Source: Asterias amurensis
Lineage: Eukaryota > Echinodermata > Asteroidea > Forcipulatida > Asteriidae
Reading direction: 5' to 3'
NCBI RefSeq assembly: GCF_032118995.1
Contig: NC_092656.1
Coordinates: forward strand, 8,995,761 to 9,059,760
DNA length: 64,000 bases
Position 1 is the first letter of the stretch; each line of letters begins with the position of its first letter. The position numbers and the translations under genes are program-made. Below the pieces are notes generated by a model. That model searched no databases, had not been told where the DNA came from, and saw only the letters and a list, made by a program, of their open reading frames with translations. Positions 34,327-44,939 of this stretch are shown one piece after another.

Positions 34327-34739
34327 GGGGGGGGAGGGGGAGCCGTTTCTCACAACTGGACATTGGTAATTGAATGATGTATCAAAAGCCCCAAACTTTC
34401 AAACAAGGAAAAATTCCAGAGACATAGAGACATAAAGCCTGGTTCATAATTCAAGTCGCATAATTTTTATTAAAAATTGACATCTAATGATGAAATTTGT
34501 TAATAATTGGACTATTTGTGACTTGTGTGCATTTAAACATAATGATGCTTAACAATCAATAAAATCTGTGATTTTTAACCCATAAAACAGTAACAAATTG
34601 TTTTGGTAATTTTGTATTAAATCATTGGGGGCGAAGGCCAGCGATTTTTTTCCCCAAACGACTGCAATACTTTTTTGCAGCAAATTTGTGTCCACACAGA
34701 CTTTATGACATTGTGGCCTGTTTTGGTTTGGGGTTTTGA
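32128..34739. other. Intergenic region between PSMA4 and GLMP
   Basis: I see no gene. It contains an RT-tail stub (33613-33801), a tRNA-like box B remnant at about 33380-33400, two family A MITEs (33827-34117 forward with an internal deletion; 34118-34370 reverse), and a (GA)n run followed by poly-G at 34286-34335 inside the second MITE. 32200-33600 is otherwise featureless to me. Confidence 0.5.
33613..33801 (+). mobile_element. 3' stub of a non-LTR retroelement
   Basis: The frame reads LLQRKSFSVYGPKVWNKLPT then SSLTHLKAHLFRQAYLL, a typical reverse transcriptase C-terminal tail. No upstream RT domain is present. It ends just before a family A MITE at 33827. Confidence 0.75.
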
Positions 34740-34916
34740 GAAGGTCTTCAACCAAGACTAGTGCCGCGTCTGCGTGCGCCTTGACTGAAGGCTAGCTTGG
34801 CGGCTGGCACGTGATCCAGATCACCTGACATATCGCAACATCAGCGCTGCAGCTTCTACAATTTTCACAGAGAGAGTGTGCACCGTGTGTCCACACAAAA
34901 TTTATACTTAGGAACG
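34740..34916 (+). promoter_or_regulatory. GLMP upstream region with CLEAR-like E-box
   Basis: CACGTG at 34808-34813 lies in ggCACGTGat, about 105 bp before the GLMP ATG. A second E-box, CACCTG, is at 34822-34827. CLEAR elements (gtCACGTGac) bind TFEB/MITF/Mlx-family bHLH proteins and are common upstream of lysosomal genes. The site differs from that consensus at the flanks, so regulation is an inference. Confidence 0.5.
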
Positions 34917-37900
34917 ATGGCAGTTGGAAGGCATTTTCCGCTCATTCTTTGTACCATTCTGATATTATTCGTAAATGATCTGGTTGCCGACAGAAAGGTA
35001 AGATTGATTTAATTCTACAGTTACTACAGTGGTGTGTAAATCAGACGTAAAGAAAACGGAAAAGGCACCGTCCACGTCCTTAACTTGTTCGTTGTGCGCG
35101 CAGTCCAGTAGTAGGCTACTTCTGAGCCGACGATGCGGAACGAAACCAAAATAGTTGTAGGAGTAGGCATGTAGTTTTAGAGTAGAGTGTTATTGCCGCA
35201 TGACACTTTGTCGGCATGCAGTGTCCCAACACCTTCAGCCCAACAGCACACGGTGGGCGAGGCGCTACAATGTGCCCGCCCGTGTCATCAATTCAATGAT
35301 CATTCAAAACTTTTTTTAACCATTTTTATTTACTTTTTGAAAATCAGCAAAAATAAAATTAAAAAAATACTTGTTTAGTTGGTTGCTTGGTTGGATTGGA
35401 AAGGGACTGTCTCAAGCACAATAACTTTTTCCATTCACATACCAACTCAACAATTACATGAGCAAAATTGTACTGTGTATGCAGTACAATTGCGTCTTGC
35501 AAGTGATGAGTTATCATTGCATTGTCATATCATACATCGGTTTAAAAAACAACTAGACACACGTCATCAGTCACCATGGTCACTTATCAATCAGTTATTG
35601 TCCCACCCTAGACCCGGTGACTGGGGCGCTAGATTCGTGCGCCCAATTAATTTCATAAAGCTGTTAAGCAGAAAATACTGCTTGGCAAACTTTATGGTAC
35701 TTTGGCTGGTAATCTATTTTTGTTACGCATTACTTTTCTTTGCTTGGCAATTTTTGTGTGCTTACACAGGCCTTATGAATTTAGGCCCAGGAATTAGTGT
35801 TACCGGGTGCTTTGGAATTTTAACAGTTGTATATTTTTTCTTTCTATGTTTACCACCACCAGTTAAGCATCACATACAATGAACAGTGCAACATTCCACA
35901 ATGCCAAGCCAGACCCAACCAGACAAGCTATGTGAACCTGGTTCACGTCTCAGCGAGGGGTACGAACGACACCATTCACTTTCTGTGGAGTTCAATCGGC
36001 GCCCCTTCTGTACTCGTAGTGAGAACGACGAACTTGGCTGTGCTTCAAATTAACTGGGAGGATTTGATTCAGAAGAACATGAAGACGGGCTCGATCTCAT
36101 TCAGGCCGAAAGAAGACGTCTTCTATGCCTCGTCTCTCATGTTTTCTAAGGTAATAAAAGTTGGTAGTAATAGGCAATTCGTCGTCAGTGTCGAGGAAGA
36201 GTTTCTTCACAGATAAAAAAGTTTATTAGGGTTGAGGTAGTTAGTGCCCTGGTCATTGGGCCAATATCATTCCTTTAATCTTTCTCAGATCCCTTTTTAA
36301 ACATCAACCTCTACCCTCGCTGGTACCCATTTATACCGCTGCGAGAAGAGAAGCCATCGTAGTAAAGAATCTTGCCCAAGGACAGAAGTGTCAGGACGGG
36401 GATTTCAACCCAAACTCTGATGATTTAACCACAAAAACTTGAATTTGATGTTCTAAACCCCTCAGCCATGAAACCCTACGGATAAACAATAAAGAATTGT
36501 TTCAATTTAGGAAAAAAGGTTTAAGAATTCATTGATTTATAACTTTAAAAAAGTGTGTGTAAACAGCCATTTAGTTTTGAAATTCTCTTTACACAAAGTT
36601 AACTAAATGTTCTTGTATTTTATTTTTGATACTTGCAGTTGATAGAATTCAACGACACAACCGACGAGGGGATTTTAACCAAAGCAGATGTGGTAAGCAT
36701 AACTGATCTGCAGGAGATGCAATGGCAGAACACAAACACAACGATGGACACCAAGCAACATAGCGCGGTACTCAACACGACGCTGGGACAGCAGTTTGGA
36801 CACGGAACCTTGTCATGGCGTGTGAGTACCTCAGTTATGACATGGTTTGGATACTTTTTGTGCGCCACTTAATGCAAACGTCCACAGATTTACGTACACG
36901 GTTTATTGTTCGGACATGGAACCTTGTCATGGCGTGTGAGTACATCAATTATAACATGGTTTGGGTACTTTTTGGTCGGCCGCGCGATGGTCGTGCGATA
37001 GAAATCTTGCGCGTAATTCTAAGACTGAGGCCTAAGAACTGTGTCTTTTTATGATTGCGCGTCAAGATTTCTATCTTGGATGTGTTCAATTTTTTTAATT
37101 TTTATATTGTGTTTTGAACTTTTGTTATCGACTTCAAATCTTCAGCCTTTGGTAAAAGCAGCTGGAACAATTTGGATTTTCCTCCCACATCTAAAACTTC
37201 TCCATCTCCTATATTCACCCTGTTATTTCAGCCTGTAAGATGTAATATGTGTAAGCTAAAAATAATGCATTTTTGTTATTGATTTCAAATCTTCAGCTGA
37301 CTGCATTCAGTGAGAGCAGCCGGTACGAGACCCTGCCGTACCTGCAGCACACCGAGAACAGCACACAGCTTGATCTGACCATGCAGAACCTGACGTCCAA
37401 GTACCCAAACTCACGCTTCGCCGTTGAGGTCATGGTGATGGGTACCGGTGTGACAAAGACGGATGGGATTCAGCTGGAGGAGAAGATTACCATTGATGAT
37501 GAGTATACACCTGCCGTCTTTGCTGTGAGTGTTTTTCAACATTTCAATTTGTTTTGTATCAAAATGTCTTGCTTTATAAAGGCACTGGACACAGTTGGTA
37601 ATTACTCTAAATAATTGTTAGCATAAACTTACTTGGTAACAAGCAATGGAAAGCTGTTGAAAACATTGTGAGAAACGGCTCCCTCTGAAGTAACATAGTT
37701 TTCGAGAAGGAAGTAATTTTCCACTAAAATATTTAAATTTGATTTCGCGACCTCAAAGTTAGATTTTGAGGTCACAAAATCAAGCATCTGAAGGCACACA
37801 ACATCAGGTGACAAGGGTGTTTTTCCATTCATTATTATCTCGCAACTTTGAAGACCAATTGAGTTCAAATTTTCGCAGATTTGTTATTTTGTGCATGTGT

Positions 37901-40900
37901 TGAGATACAGCAAATGAGAAGACTGGTCTTTGACAATTACCAATAGTGTCCACTGCCTTTAAGGACCCAAGTGTCACGTCTGGGACTCAAACCACCACAA
38001 TAAGAAAGAGAATACACTGCACAGTATGCACTGCACTTATCGGTCACAATAAGAGGTGCAGTTTACTTGCCTCCATTTGCAGTGATGCTGACTATTAAGT
38101 TTTAATAATGATGACACAAAAAACTCAGCGTGGATGACACAAGATGCTTCGTTTTAGAAAGGGCAAGGGCACCAAGGCATGTTCTCCTTTGTTATGGGCA
38201 GTGCATGAGGAAGTTGTAAATTTTCTACTTGAGCATTTCAAGAGCACCAAGGCAGTGACCAGGGGGGCATGGAGGCAATCGCTTTCTTTGCCCGTGTGAC
38301 AGATCAGGCCTGGAGTCCCTCTCCATTTTATGATAACATTTGTCAATTTTTTTCACTGGTATCATTGAAATTTTTCTTAATCAACTCTTGAATATTTGTT
38401 TTTCTAGACCTATGATCTTAATCTACCTAGCTTACCAACAGGCAGCTACTCACAGTGGAAACCGGTCTGCTATACAAAAACAAATCGAGCAATGGAAAAT
38501 GCCAGACACGTAAGTTGTGTGCAAATACAATTTTGTATGTAAAAGATGGAACCAAAGTGAAGGTTATCTATGTAGCATTAAGCCCGATTCATACATGTAC
38601 TTCCTGCGAATGCATAGTGAATTTGATGTCACAAACCTCCTTTTGCAGCGATATTCGCAAGTGAGTTGAGCAGAGTTGAACTGTGACATCAACATTAGTA
38701 TCACAGTTGCATTAATTCGCACTCGCATGAACCGGGCTCTATCCAGAAACATTTAAAAGTATAGACCATGTGAACTTTGTTTACAATAAGTGTGACTTTG
38801 TACATTCTTTGAGTATTCTGGCGGGCACGAGACTGCACAGGTCATGTGGGAAAATTGACATTTTTTGTCATAATTTGCACATGCACATGAATCCAAGAAT
38901 TATGAAAGTAAAAGCTCAACAAGTTTTGAGATGTGCCTCCTTTCATCATATCAAAAGTTGATAAGAATTACACAGTGCAATCTCCATAGAATACAAGATT
39001 TTATGATTTCTTCCATTAGGCTGTATACAAATCGTGCCTGCAGGAAGTCCAGGCATAGTGGCTCTAGTGTAAACATGTGATGTCAAAAGTCACATCGTCT
39101 ATACCTTTGATTTTTGAAACCATTTGATTGTCTAAAATTGCAAGATAACAATTAAAGAAAAATCACCCTGGTCTCACGAAGTTGTTTGCTTTCAGATGCT
39201 TGATTTCGAGACCTCAAATTTGTGGAAAATTACTTCTTTCTCGAAAACTACCTCACTTCAGAGGTAGCCATATCTCACAATGTTTTATACTATCAACCTC
39301 TCCCAATTACTCATTACTCAACTCAGGAAGAGTTTTGTGAAATTGACGGCAGGCCTGCTACTGAGAACTATCCTGTCTTTGTTTTTTGTTTATTCTTTAG
39401 GTTTCTTCATACAAACTTGAAAACTCGATGGATCTCCATAAGATGCCAAATAAGAGTATTGCTCATGCATATTTCTCTGAGGAGATCTTCCAACAAGCTA
39501 GCGCTGTCAACGTGTCCTTTGGCATCGCTCAAGATGGATTCTACAAAAAATCTAATTATTCAAGCTGGTAATTTATAAGATTTTTTTGTCTTTTGTTTTG
39601 CATTAGCGTTCATTTTTATCAAGGCCGAGTGGATAACAGTATGACTCAAGCTCTAGTGTTTCTGATCAATTGTCAGGTTAAATATTAATGCTGCGTCATT
39701 GGGACGTAAAGCGGTAGATCTCGTGTGTTGTGTATTGCACGTAAAAGAACCAAGTGCACTCATCGTAAAGAGAAGAATATGTGCGCACACGTATGCAATG
39801 TCATGAAACAAATCGCGAATATGTGCGCACCTGTATGCAATCTCGTGAACCAAATCGTGAATATGTACGCACACGTATGCAATTTCGTGAACCAAATCGT
39901 GAATATGTGTGCACACGAGTGCGATTTGTTTTGCAATGTCGTGAATTTTATTGCATACCATGTTGCATACCATTAGGATGATGTCATAGTTGTGGATAAT
40001 TTGTTACCGATCTAGGGAGTACTGTGGCGCTACAGCAGGCTCCCTCTGTAAAGCATGTGTATACCCAGGAACTTGGCACCAGGCCTAGGACGACCACACG
40101 CCTCGCTTGCCTCACAACAAAGACTACTGCTGCAATGACTACCGCTTATCTCACTGTTGGAAAGAAACCCCCCAGATCATTAGACATTTTATTCAAAGGT
40201 ATGCAACATGGTATGCAATAAAATTCACGACATCGCAAATAATATTCGCAGACGTGTGCGCACATATTCGCGAATTGTTTCACGACATTGCATACGTGTG
40301 CGCACATATTTGCGAATTGTTTCACGACATTGCATACGTGTGCGTACATATTTGCGAAATGTTTCACGACATTGCATACGTGTGCGCACATATTCGCGAA
40401 TTGTTTCACTACATTGCATTCGTGTGCGCACATATTTGCGAATTGTTTCATGACATTGCATACGCATGCGCACACGTTTGCGATATGCGATGTCCCTTCA
40501 GGGCCACCATACCCTGGTGTTCTTGGTTTGATGGGCAGCATATTGCACGATAGCACCTTGTGAACCATAACATGGTGCTATGTAAAAGGAGTAGTTCGCC
40601 CTGGTGTTCATGGTTTGATGGGCAGCATATTGCACGATAGCACCTTGTGAACCATAACATGGTGCTATGTAAAAGGAGTAGTTCGCCCTGGTGTTCGTGG
40701 TTTAATGGGCAGCATATTGCACGATAGCACCTTGTAAACATAACATGGTGCTATGTAAAGGAGTAGTTCGCCCTGGTGTTCATGGTTTGATGGGCAGCAT
40801 ATTGCACGATAGCACCTTGTGAACCATAACATGGTGCTATGTAAAAGGAGTAGTTTGCCCTGGTGTTCAAGGTTTGATGGGCAGCATATTGCACGATAGC

Positions 40901-41744
40901 ACCTTGTAAACCATAACATGGTGCTATGTAAAAGGAGTAGTTCGCCCTGGTGTTCTTGGTTTGATGGGCAGCATATTGCATGATAGCACTTGTAAACTGT
41001 AACATGGTGTTTTAAAGGAATGAGTCTCATAGGCTCCACATATCTTGCAGAAAATATTACTGATCGCTTTGATACGCCCCTAGGGGTGTTATAAAGCGCT
41101 TTGTAAGAACCCATTATTATTGTTATTATCTTCAAGTACGCGCTAACCCTCCAACCAGCTTCGCAGAATGGAACCTATATTGCACGGCTAATATCACTAC
41201 CTGCGTCTTTTGTGTTCACGCGCCAAGTTTTCTTTAAGACAAATACGTTATCACACGCGCGCTCGTGGAAATATGGAAAATATAGCGCGTCTGCGTCCCA
41301 TATCCATATGGGACGCAGAAGCGCTATATTTTTCCATATTCGCGCTTGTGTGATAACTTATACTATATCAACTTGTTACCAAACCTCCTACCACTCATCT
41401 GCGTTTCCCATGGGATGGTGACCAATTGTAGAGTTGCTTAGATATCTGAATTTGTCCAATTCGTTGGAGTTGACTAAACCACTGCAGTTTTTTTTCTCTT
41501 TATGCAAGTCGCCCAAAAGGCTTCAAGTCTGCATTTTCTTTAACAAATACTATTGAATTTTTATTTCCACAGGTCTGTTACCGTTGGTTATGGAGACGCT
41601 CCCCAGGAAAGCATGTCGCTTACCGTATATATTGTCATATCGGTAGGCGTCGGACTTCCCGTTCTTGTTGTCATATTCGGGGGGACAGGAGTTTGCGTCT
41701 TAAATCACCGTAAGAAGAAAAGGCAAACACTAGAACTCAACTGA
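34917..41744 (+). CDS. GLMP: Glycosylated lysosomal membrane protein
   Basis: Seven exons: 34917-34997, 35863-36150, 36639-36821, 37297-37524, 38408-38509, 39401-39567 and 41573-41744 (TGA at 41742-41744). They give 406 residues, the same length as human GLMP. Exon 1 encodes a signal peptide (RHFPLILCTILILFVNDLVA). The luminal domain has the family blocks LVHVSARGTNDTIHFLWSS, TLSWRLTAFSESSR, IDDEYTPAVFA and GSYSQWKPVCY. I count 10 N-glycosylation sequons, including NQT, NDT, NTT, NLT, NVS and NYS. One transmembrane helix (VYIVISVGVGLPVLVVIF) precedes a short basic tail, HRKKKRQTLELN. GLMP is the lysosomal partner of the MFSD1 transporter and protects it from proteolysis. The human tail has a tyrosine sorting motif near its end (YQSIN); here that tyrosine is absent. 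Family A and E repeats and a foldback element lie in its introns. Confidence 0.94.
35637..35790. repeat. MITE-like palindrome, family F
   Basis: The ends are inverted (gcccaattaatttcataaag and ccttatgaatttaggccc), with internal aagcagaaaatactgcttgg and ctttgcttggcaa. Related sequences lie at about 18060-18235 and in part at 4740-4850. It lies in GLMP intron 1, close to the acceptor at 35862. Confidence 0.65.
36794..36974 (+). repeat. Duplication (offset 114 bp) of the GLMP exon 3 end and donor site
   Basis: 36794-36860 (exon end ggaaccttgtcatggcgt plus gtgagtac donor and 35 bp of intron) recurs with few changes at 36908-36974 inside the intron. The second donor (gtgagtac at 36936-36943) is identical to the first. 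Confidence 0.88.
37580..37963 (+). repeat. MITE family A copy in GLMP intron 4
   Basis: Complete copy from aaaggcactggacacagttg to caatagtgtccactgccttt. Confidence 0.8.
38120..39320. repeat. Cluster of dispersed repeats in GLMP introns 4 and 5
   Basis: At about 38120-38330 is an element also found at 58985-59165 (aagggcaagggcaccaaggc; gcatggaggcaatc). At about 38580-38740, overlapping the start of intron 5, is an inverted-repeat element (ttcatacatgtacttcctgc...gcatgaaccgggct) related to 61465-61650. At 38750-39105 is family E. At about 39110-39320 is a truncated reverse family A copy. Exon 5 (38408-38509) sits in the gap between the first two. Confidence 0.65.
39779..40484. repeat. Foldback element made of inverted 42-bp tandem arrays
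   Basis: The right arm (40198-40484) holds about six copies of a 42-bp unit (gcgcacatattcgcgaattg then tttcacgacattgcatacgtgt). The left arm (39779-39971) holds about four copies in the opposite orientation. The inner ends are exact mirror images (gcataccatgttgcatacc and ggtatgcaacatggtatgc). The 226-bp centre (39972-40197) is unrelated single-copy-looking DNA. Both strands give long chance ORFs because the 42-bp unit is a multiple of three. Confidence 0.92.
40512..41012 (+). repeat. Tandem array of an 85-87 bp unit, six copies
   Basis: Units start at 40512, 40599, 40686, 40771, 40858 and 40945 with ccctggtgttc, followed by ggtttgatgggcagcatatt, gcacgatagcaccttgtgaa and ccataacatggtgctatgta. 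Unit divergence is low, and one copy is 2 bp shorter. The gcacc...ggtgc part echoes the tail of the local SINE (caaggtgct at 7905 and 30530), from which the array may derive. Confidence 0.93.
41190..41352. repeat. MITE-like hairpin, family G
   Basis: The centre is tctgcgtcccatatccatat then gggacgcaga, flanked by aatatagcgc and gcgctatattttt, then by cacgcgcgctcgtg and cgcgcttgtgtgataac. Diverged relatives lie at about 51250-51390 and 54745-54870 on the other side of the window. Confidence 0.75.
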
Positions 41745-42026
41745 GAATCGAGGTATTGAGATTAATTTTCTTATTTTCTAGACATCTTGAGTTTGCATTG
41801 TTGAACTGAAGTTTTATATTAAGTTTCACTCTTGATTTTGTAACAATTTTTTTCTCACTTAAAATCAAGTGCAATGTGATATTGTGCAAGTCTTGCATAT
41901 TTAAAATGAGACTTTCCTAGTGGGGAAATCGTATACTAGACAGACAAGTTCTATTTGAACTTACAACATAGTGTACCAATGTGGCAAAGGTCTAATGAAC
42001 AGGACTCAATTTCTGGTTGCCACATT

Positions 42027-42775
42027 AAAGGAACCTTACAGAATTGGTTTTTGCTAACAAAACAGTTGCTGGCAGTGTAAGCACTTTATGTAGTCCACCA
42101 AATACATAAACTGACAAACCTGTAGAAGTTTGAGATCGATCGGCCATCTGGGTCACAAGAAAATAGTGTAAAACTGATTACAAATTTTTGCATTGCATCG
42201 ATGCCAAGATAAATATGAATAAAACACTCACTGAGCGATAAACTCCAAACGCGAGGTTAGATTATTTGTTTCTCATCAAATATGACACTTCAGACAGAAA
42301 TATTTCAAGGGATGTTTTCAACTATCATCATCATTAGACCATGTAAGTTTGATGTAAATCTGTGATCTTCAGGATTTATGTTTCTTACCAATTCTGTAAC
42401 GTTCCTTTAAAGCCATTGGACCCTTTCGGTAAACAGTATTGTCCAAGACCCACACTTCGTGTATCACAACTTCTATATCAAATAACAAACCTGTGAAAAT
42501 TTAGGCTCAATCGGTCATCGGAGTCGGGAGAAAATAACGGGAAAACCCACCCTTGTTTCCGCACGTTTCGCCGTGTCACGACATGTGTTTAAAATAAATC
42601 GGTAATTCTCGTTGACGAGAATTGATATTGTTTTACTGTTTTCTCATAAAGTAAAGCATTTCATGGAATAATATTTCAAGAGAAGTATTTCACCACTACC
42701 TTCTGTAAACCCTGTAAGTTATTTGTAAATCTGTGAACTTTTTTTTTTTCTGTACCGAAAGGGTCCAATGGCTTT
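42027..42775. repeat. Two abutting MITEs, families H and D
   Basis: Family H (42027-42411) has ends aaaggaaccttacagaattg and caattctgtaacgttccttt. Family D (42413-42775) has ends aaagccattggaccctttcg and cgaaagggtccaatggcttt. H relatives lie at 60632-60862 (internally deleted) and 62935-63016 (only the two ends left). D relatives lie at 25116-25452 and 52830-53205. Confidence 0.85.
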
Positions 42776-42986
42776 AAGTCATCTGGGTGTGGGTTCGAAT
42801 CCTGGTCATGACACTTGTGTCCACTTGAGAAAGACAAATGACTATTAAGTTGCTTCTCGTAAATGGTCGGGTGCCTGTGAGAGCAGAAATTGTTTGTGTG
42901 ATTGATATAAGCAGGCAAAATTTGTTTTCCTACTCTAGTCTAATTTCCAAATTCTTGGCCCTTGGAAAAAACAGAAAAGTTGTGAC

Positions 42987-43375
42987 TAAAGGCAGTGGAC
43001 ACTATTGGTAATTACTCAAAATAATTATTGGTATAAAACCCTTCTTGGTGACGAGTAATGGGGAGAGGTTGATGGTATAAAACATTGTGAGAAACGGCTC
43101 CCTCTGAAGTGCCATAGTTTTCGAGAAAGAAGTATTTTTCCACGATTTTGATTTTGAGACCTCAGATTTAGAACTTGAGGTCTCAAAATCAACCATCTAA
43201 ACGCACACACCTTCCTTGGTGTGACAAGGGTTGTTTTTCTTTCATTATTATCTCGCAACTTCGATGACCGATTGAGCTCAAATTTTCACAGGTTTGTTAT
43301 TTTATGCACATGTTGAGATACACCAACTGTGAAGGCCAGTCTTTGACAATAACCAATAGTGTACACTGCCTTTAA
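42987..43375 (+). repeat. MITE family A copy
   Basis: Complete copy from aaaggcagtggacactattg to aataaccaatagtgtacact. Confidence 0.8.
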
Positions 43376-43762
43376 ATGTCTATGAAAGCCTACACCGTCT
43401 AAGAAACAAATATCCTGCCTGTTAATAATGTTATCCTGTTATAGAGAGGTGACATTCATTCATGAACTTTGCAGCACTAGCTGTATAATCCCTACAATGC
43501 CCAGGGAGCTGAGATGGTATAAGGAAAGAAATTAATAGTGATTACTGTTGTTCTTGCCCTGTAATAAAATAGCTTGAAAAGTCTATTGTCATACTGTACA
43601 TCATATGAGCAAGTACAAGTACATGTAGGTCAGCCTGTATGAAAAAAAAAAAAAATTCCTACTCAATTTTCTATGAAGACATAGTATGAAAACAAAATGG
43701 TAGAAAAGAAATCCAAATTTTGCACTTGCCTTTCACATTCATTGTTAAAAAAGACCATATTT

Positions 43763-44153
43763 AAAGGAACACATTGCCTTGGATCGTTCAGTTAGTCTTT
43801 GAAAAGCGTTTGTAATCGTTTGTTATAAAATGCATGTGATTAGAAAGATATTTTTGAAGTAGAATGTAATGATCCACACAAGTATCACTCGAAATTGCAT
43901 GGTTTTTCCTTTTATCTAGTCGACTAACACGGTCGGTCATTTATGGGAGTCAAATTTTTGACTGCCATAAATGGCCGACCGTGTTAGTTCGCAAAGTAAA
44001 AGGAAAACCACGCAATTTCGAGGCACATTTGTGTGGATCATTGTATTCTACTTTTTCTACAGCATATTTCTAACCATATGCATTTTATAACAACGGATTA
44101 CAAGCGCTTTTCAAAGATCAACTCGACTGATCCGAGGCAACGTGTTCCTTTAA
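43763..44153. repeat. MITE-like element, family I
   Basis: The ends are aaaggaacacattgccttgg and gaggcaacgtgttccttt. The central palindrome includes gtcggtcatttatgggag and the inverted actgccataaatggccgac. A truncated relative lies at 20030-20235. Confidence 0.85.
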
Positions 44154-44454
44154 ACGTTCAAGTTAGTGACTGTTATTGTTGCATGGCAAATTTGGGGCTG
44201 GAAGCAGCCTTAAAACCTCGAAAAAAGTGCCCTAATGATGAAATGAGGTACGCTATACGAACAAGTCTCTCATTTGAAGGTGTAATTGTCTGTTTAATTA
44301 TTATTCTAAGGAATTATTGAGTTAAAAGTCAAATTAAATTTGATTATGTCGAGTAAGCTTTCATCTTTCTTCACCCTGCATCTTGTTGTAGTACCTGTTG
44401 GGTTTGTTAAAAGAAAATGTTTGATTTACTGTTCATGTGAACTAATGTATTTGG

Positions 44455-44720
44455 TGGCATTGTTGGCTTGTGCACAAACCGCTCGCCTCTCACCAAGGTG
44501 ACCCTGGTTTGTTTCCCGGCCACGGCCATGTGTGAGTTGAGTTGTGCGTTGAGTTCTCTGCTGTGCCACGAGGGTTTTCCAGACCATCCGGTTTTCCTCC
44601 CTTGGTGAAAATCAAATACTTTCGATCTTGGCTGTGCTCCGTGGTCATAATGGGTTGATGTGGCTGGCAGCCAAAGGCGCCCTTGCATGCCTGCTTCTCA
44701 AACACGTTGTAGCTGCGTCC
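44455..44720 (+). mobile_element. tRNA-derived SINE with conserved central domain
   Basis: The tRNA-like head has ccgctcgcctctcaccaagg then a box-B-like ccctggtttgtttcccgg. The body has the block ctgtgccacgagggttttcc then agaccatccggttttcctcc, which resembles a central domain shared by SINEs of many marine animals. I recall that similarity in general terms and have not checked it. Confidence 0.55.
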
Positions 44721-44939
44721 TTCGCAATTCAGCTCTTAGTTGCGAGTAAGGATGATAAGCTCCCCCAAATTATAAGCTGCTAAAAGTACGGTGTTAATGT
44801 TACCATCTGCTTTCCATAGTCAATCTGTCATTTTGAGGAAGTCAATTCCAAAAGTGTGTACAACTTAAGTGAAACGTATTCCTTGCTAAGAATAATGACC
44901 GAATTAAGTTGGAATTTGGTTAAAAGAACACAGGGAATG

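Noticed and set aside
35379..35882. 167-codon plus-strand frame upstream of GLMP exon 2
   Set aside because: It spans an intronic MITE, and the true exon starts at 35863 in another frame after a good acceptor.
39653..41135. Several open frames of 80-156 codons on both strands
   Set aside because: They are produced by 42-bp and 87-bp tandem repeats; the peptides are simple repeats (for example ETIRKYVRTRMQC, AICCPSNHEHQG).
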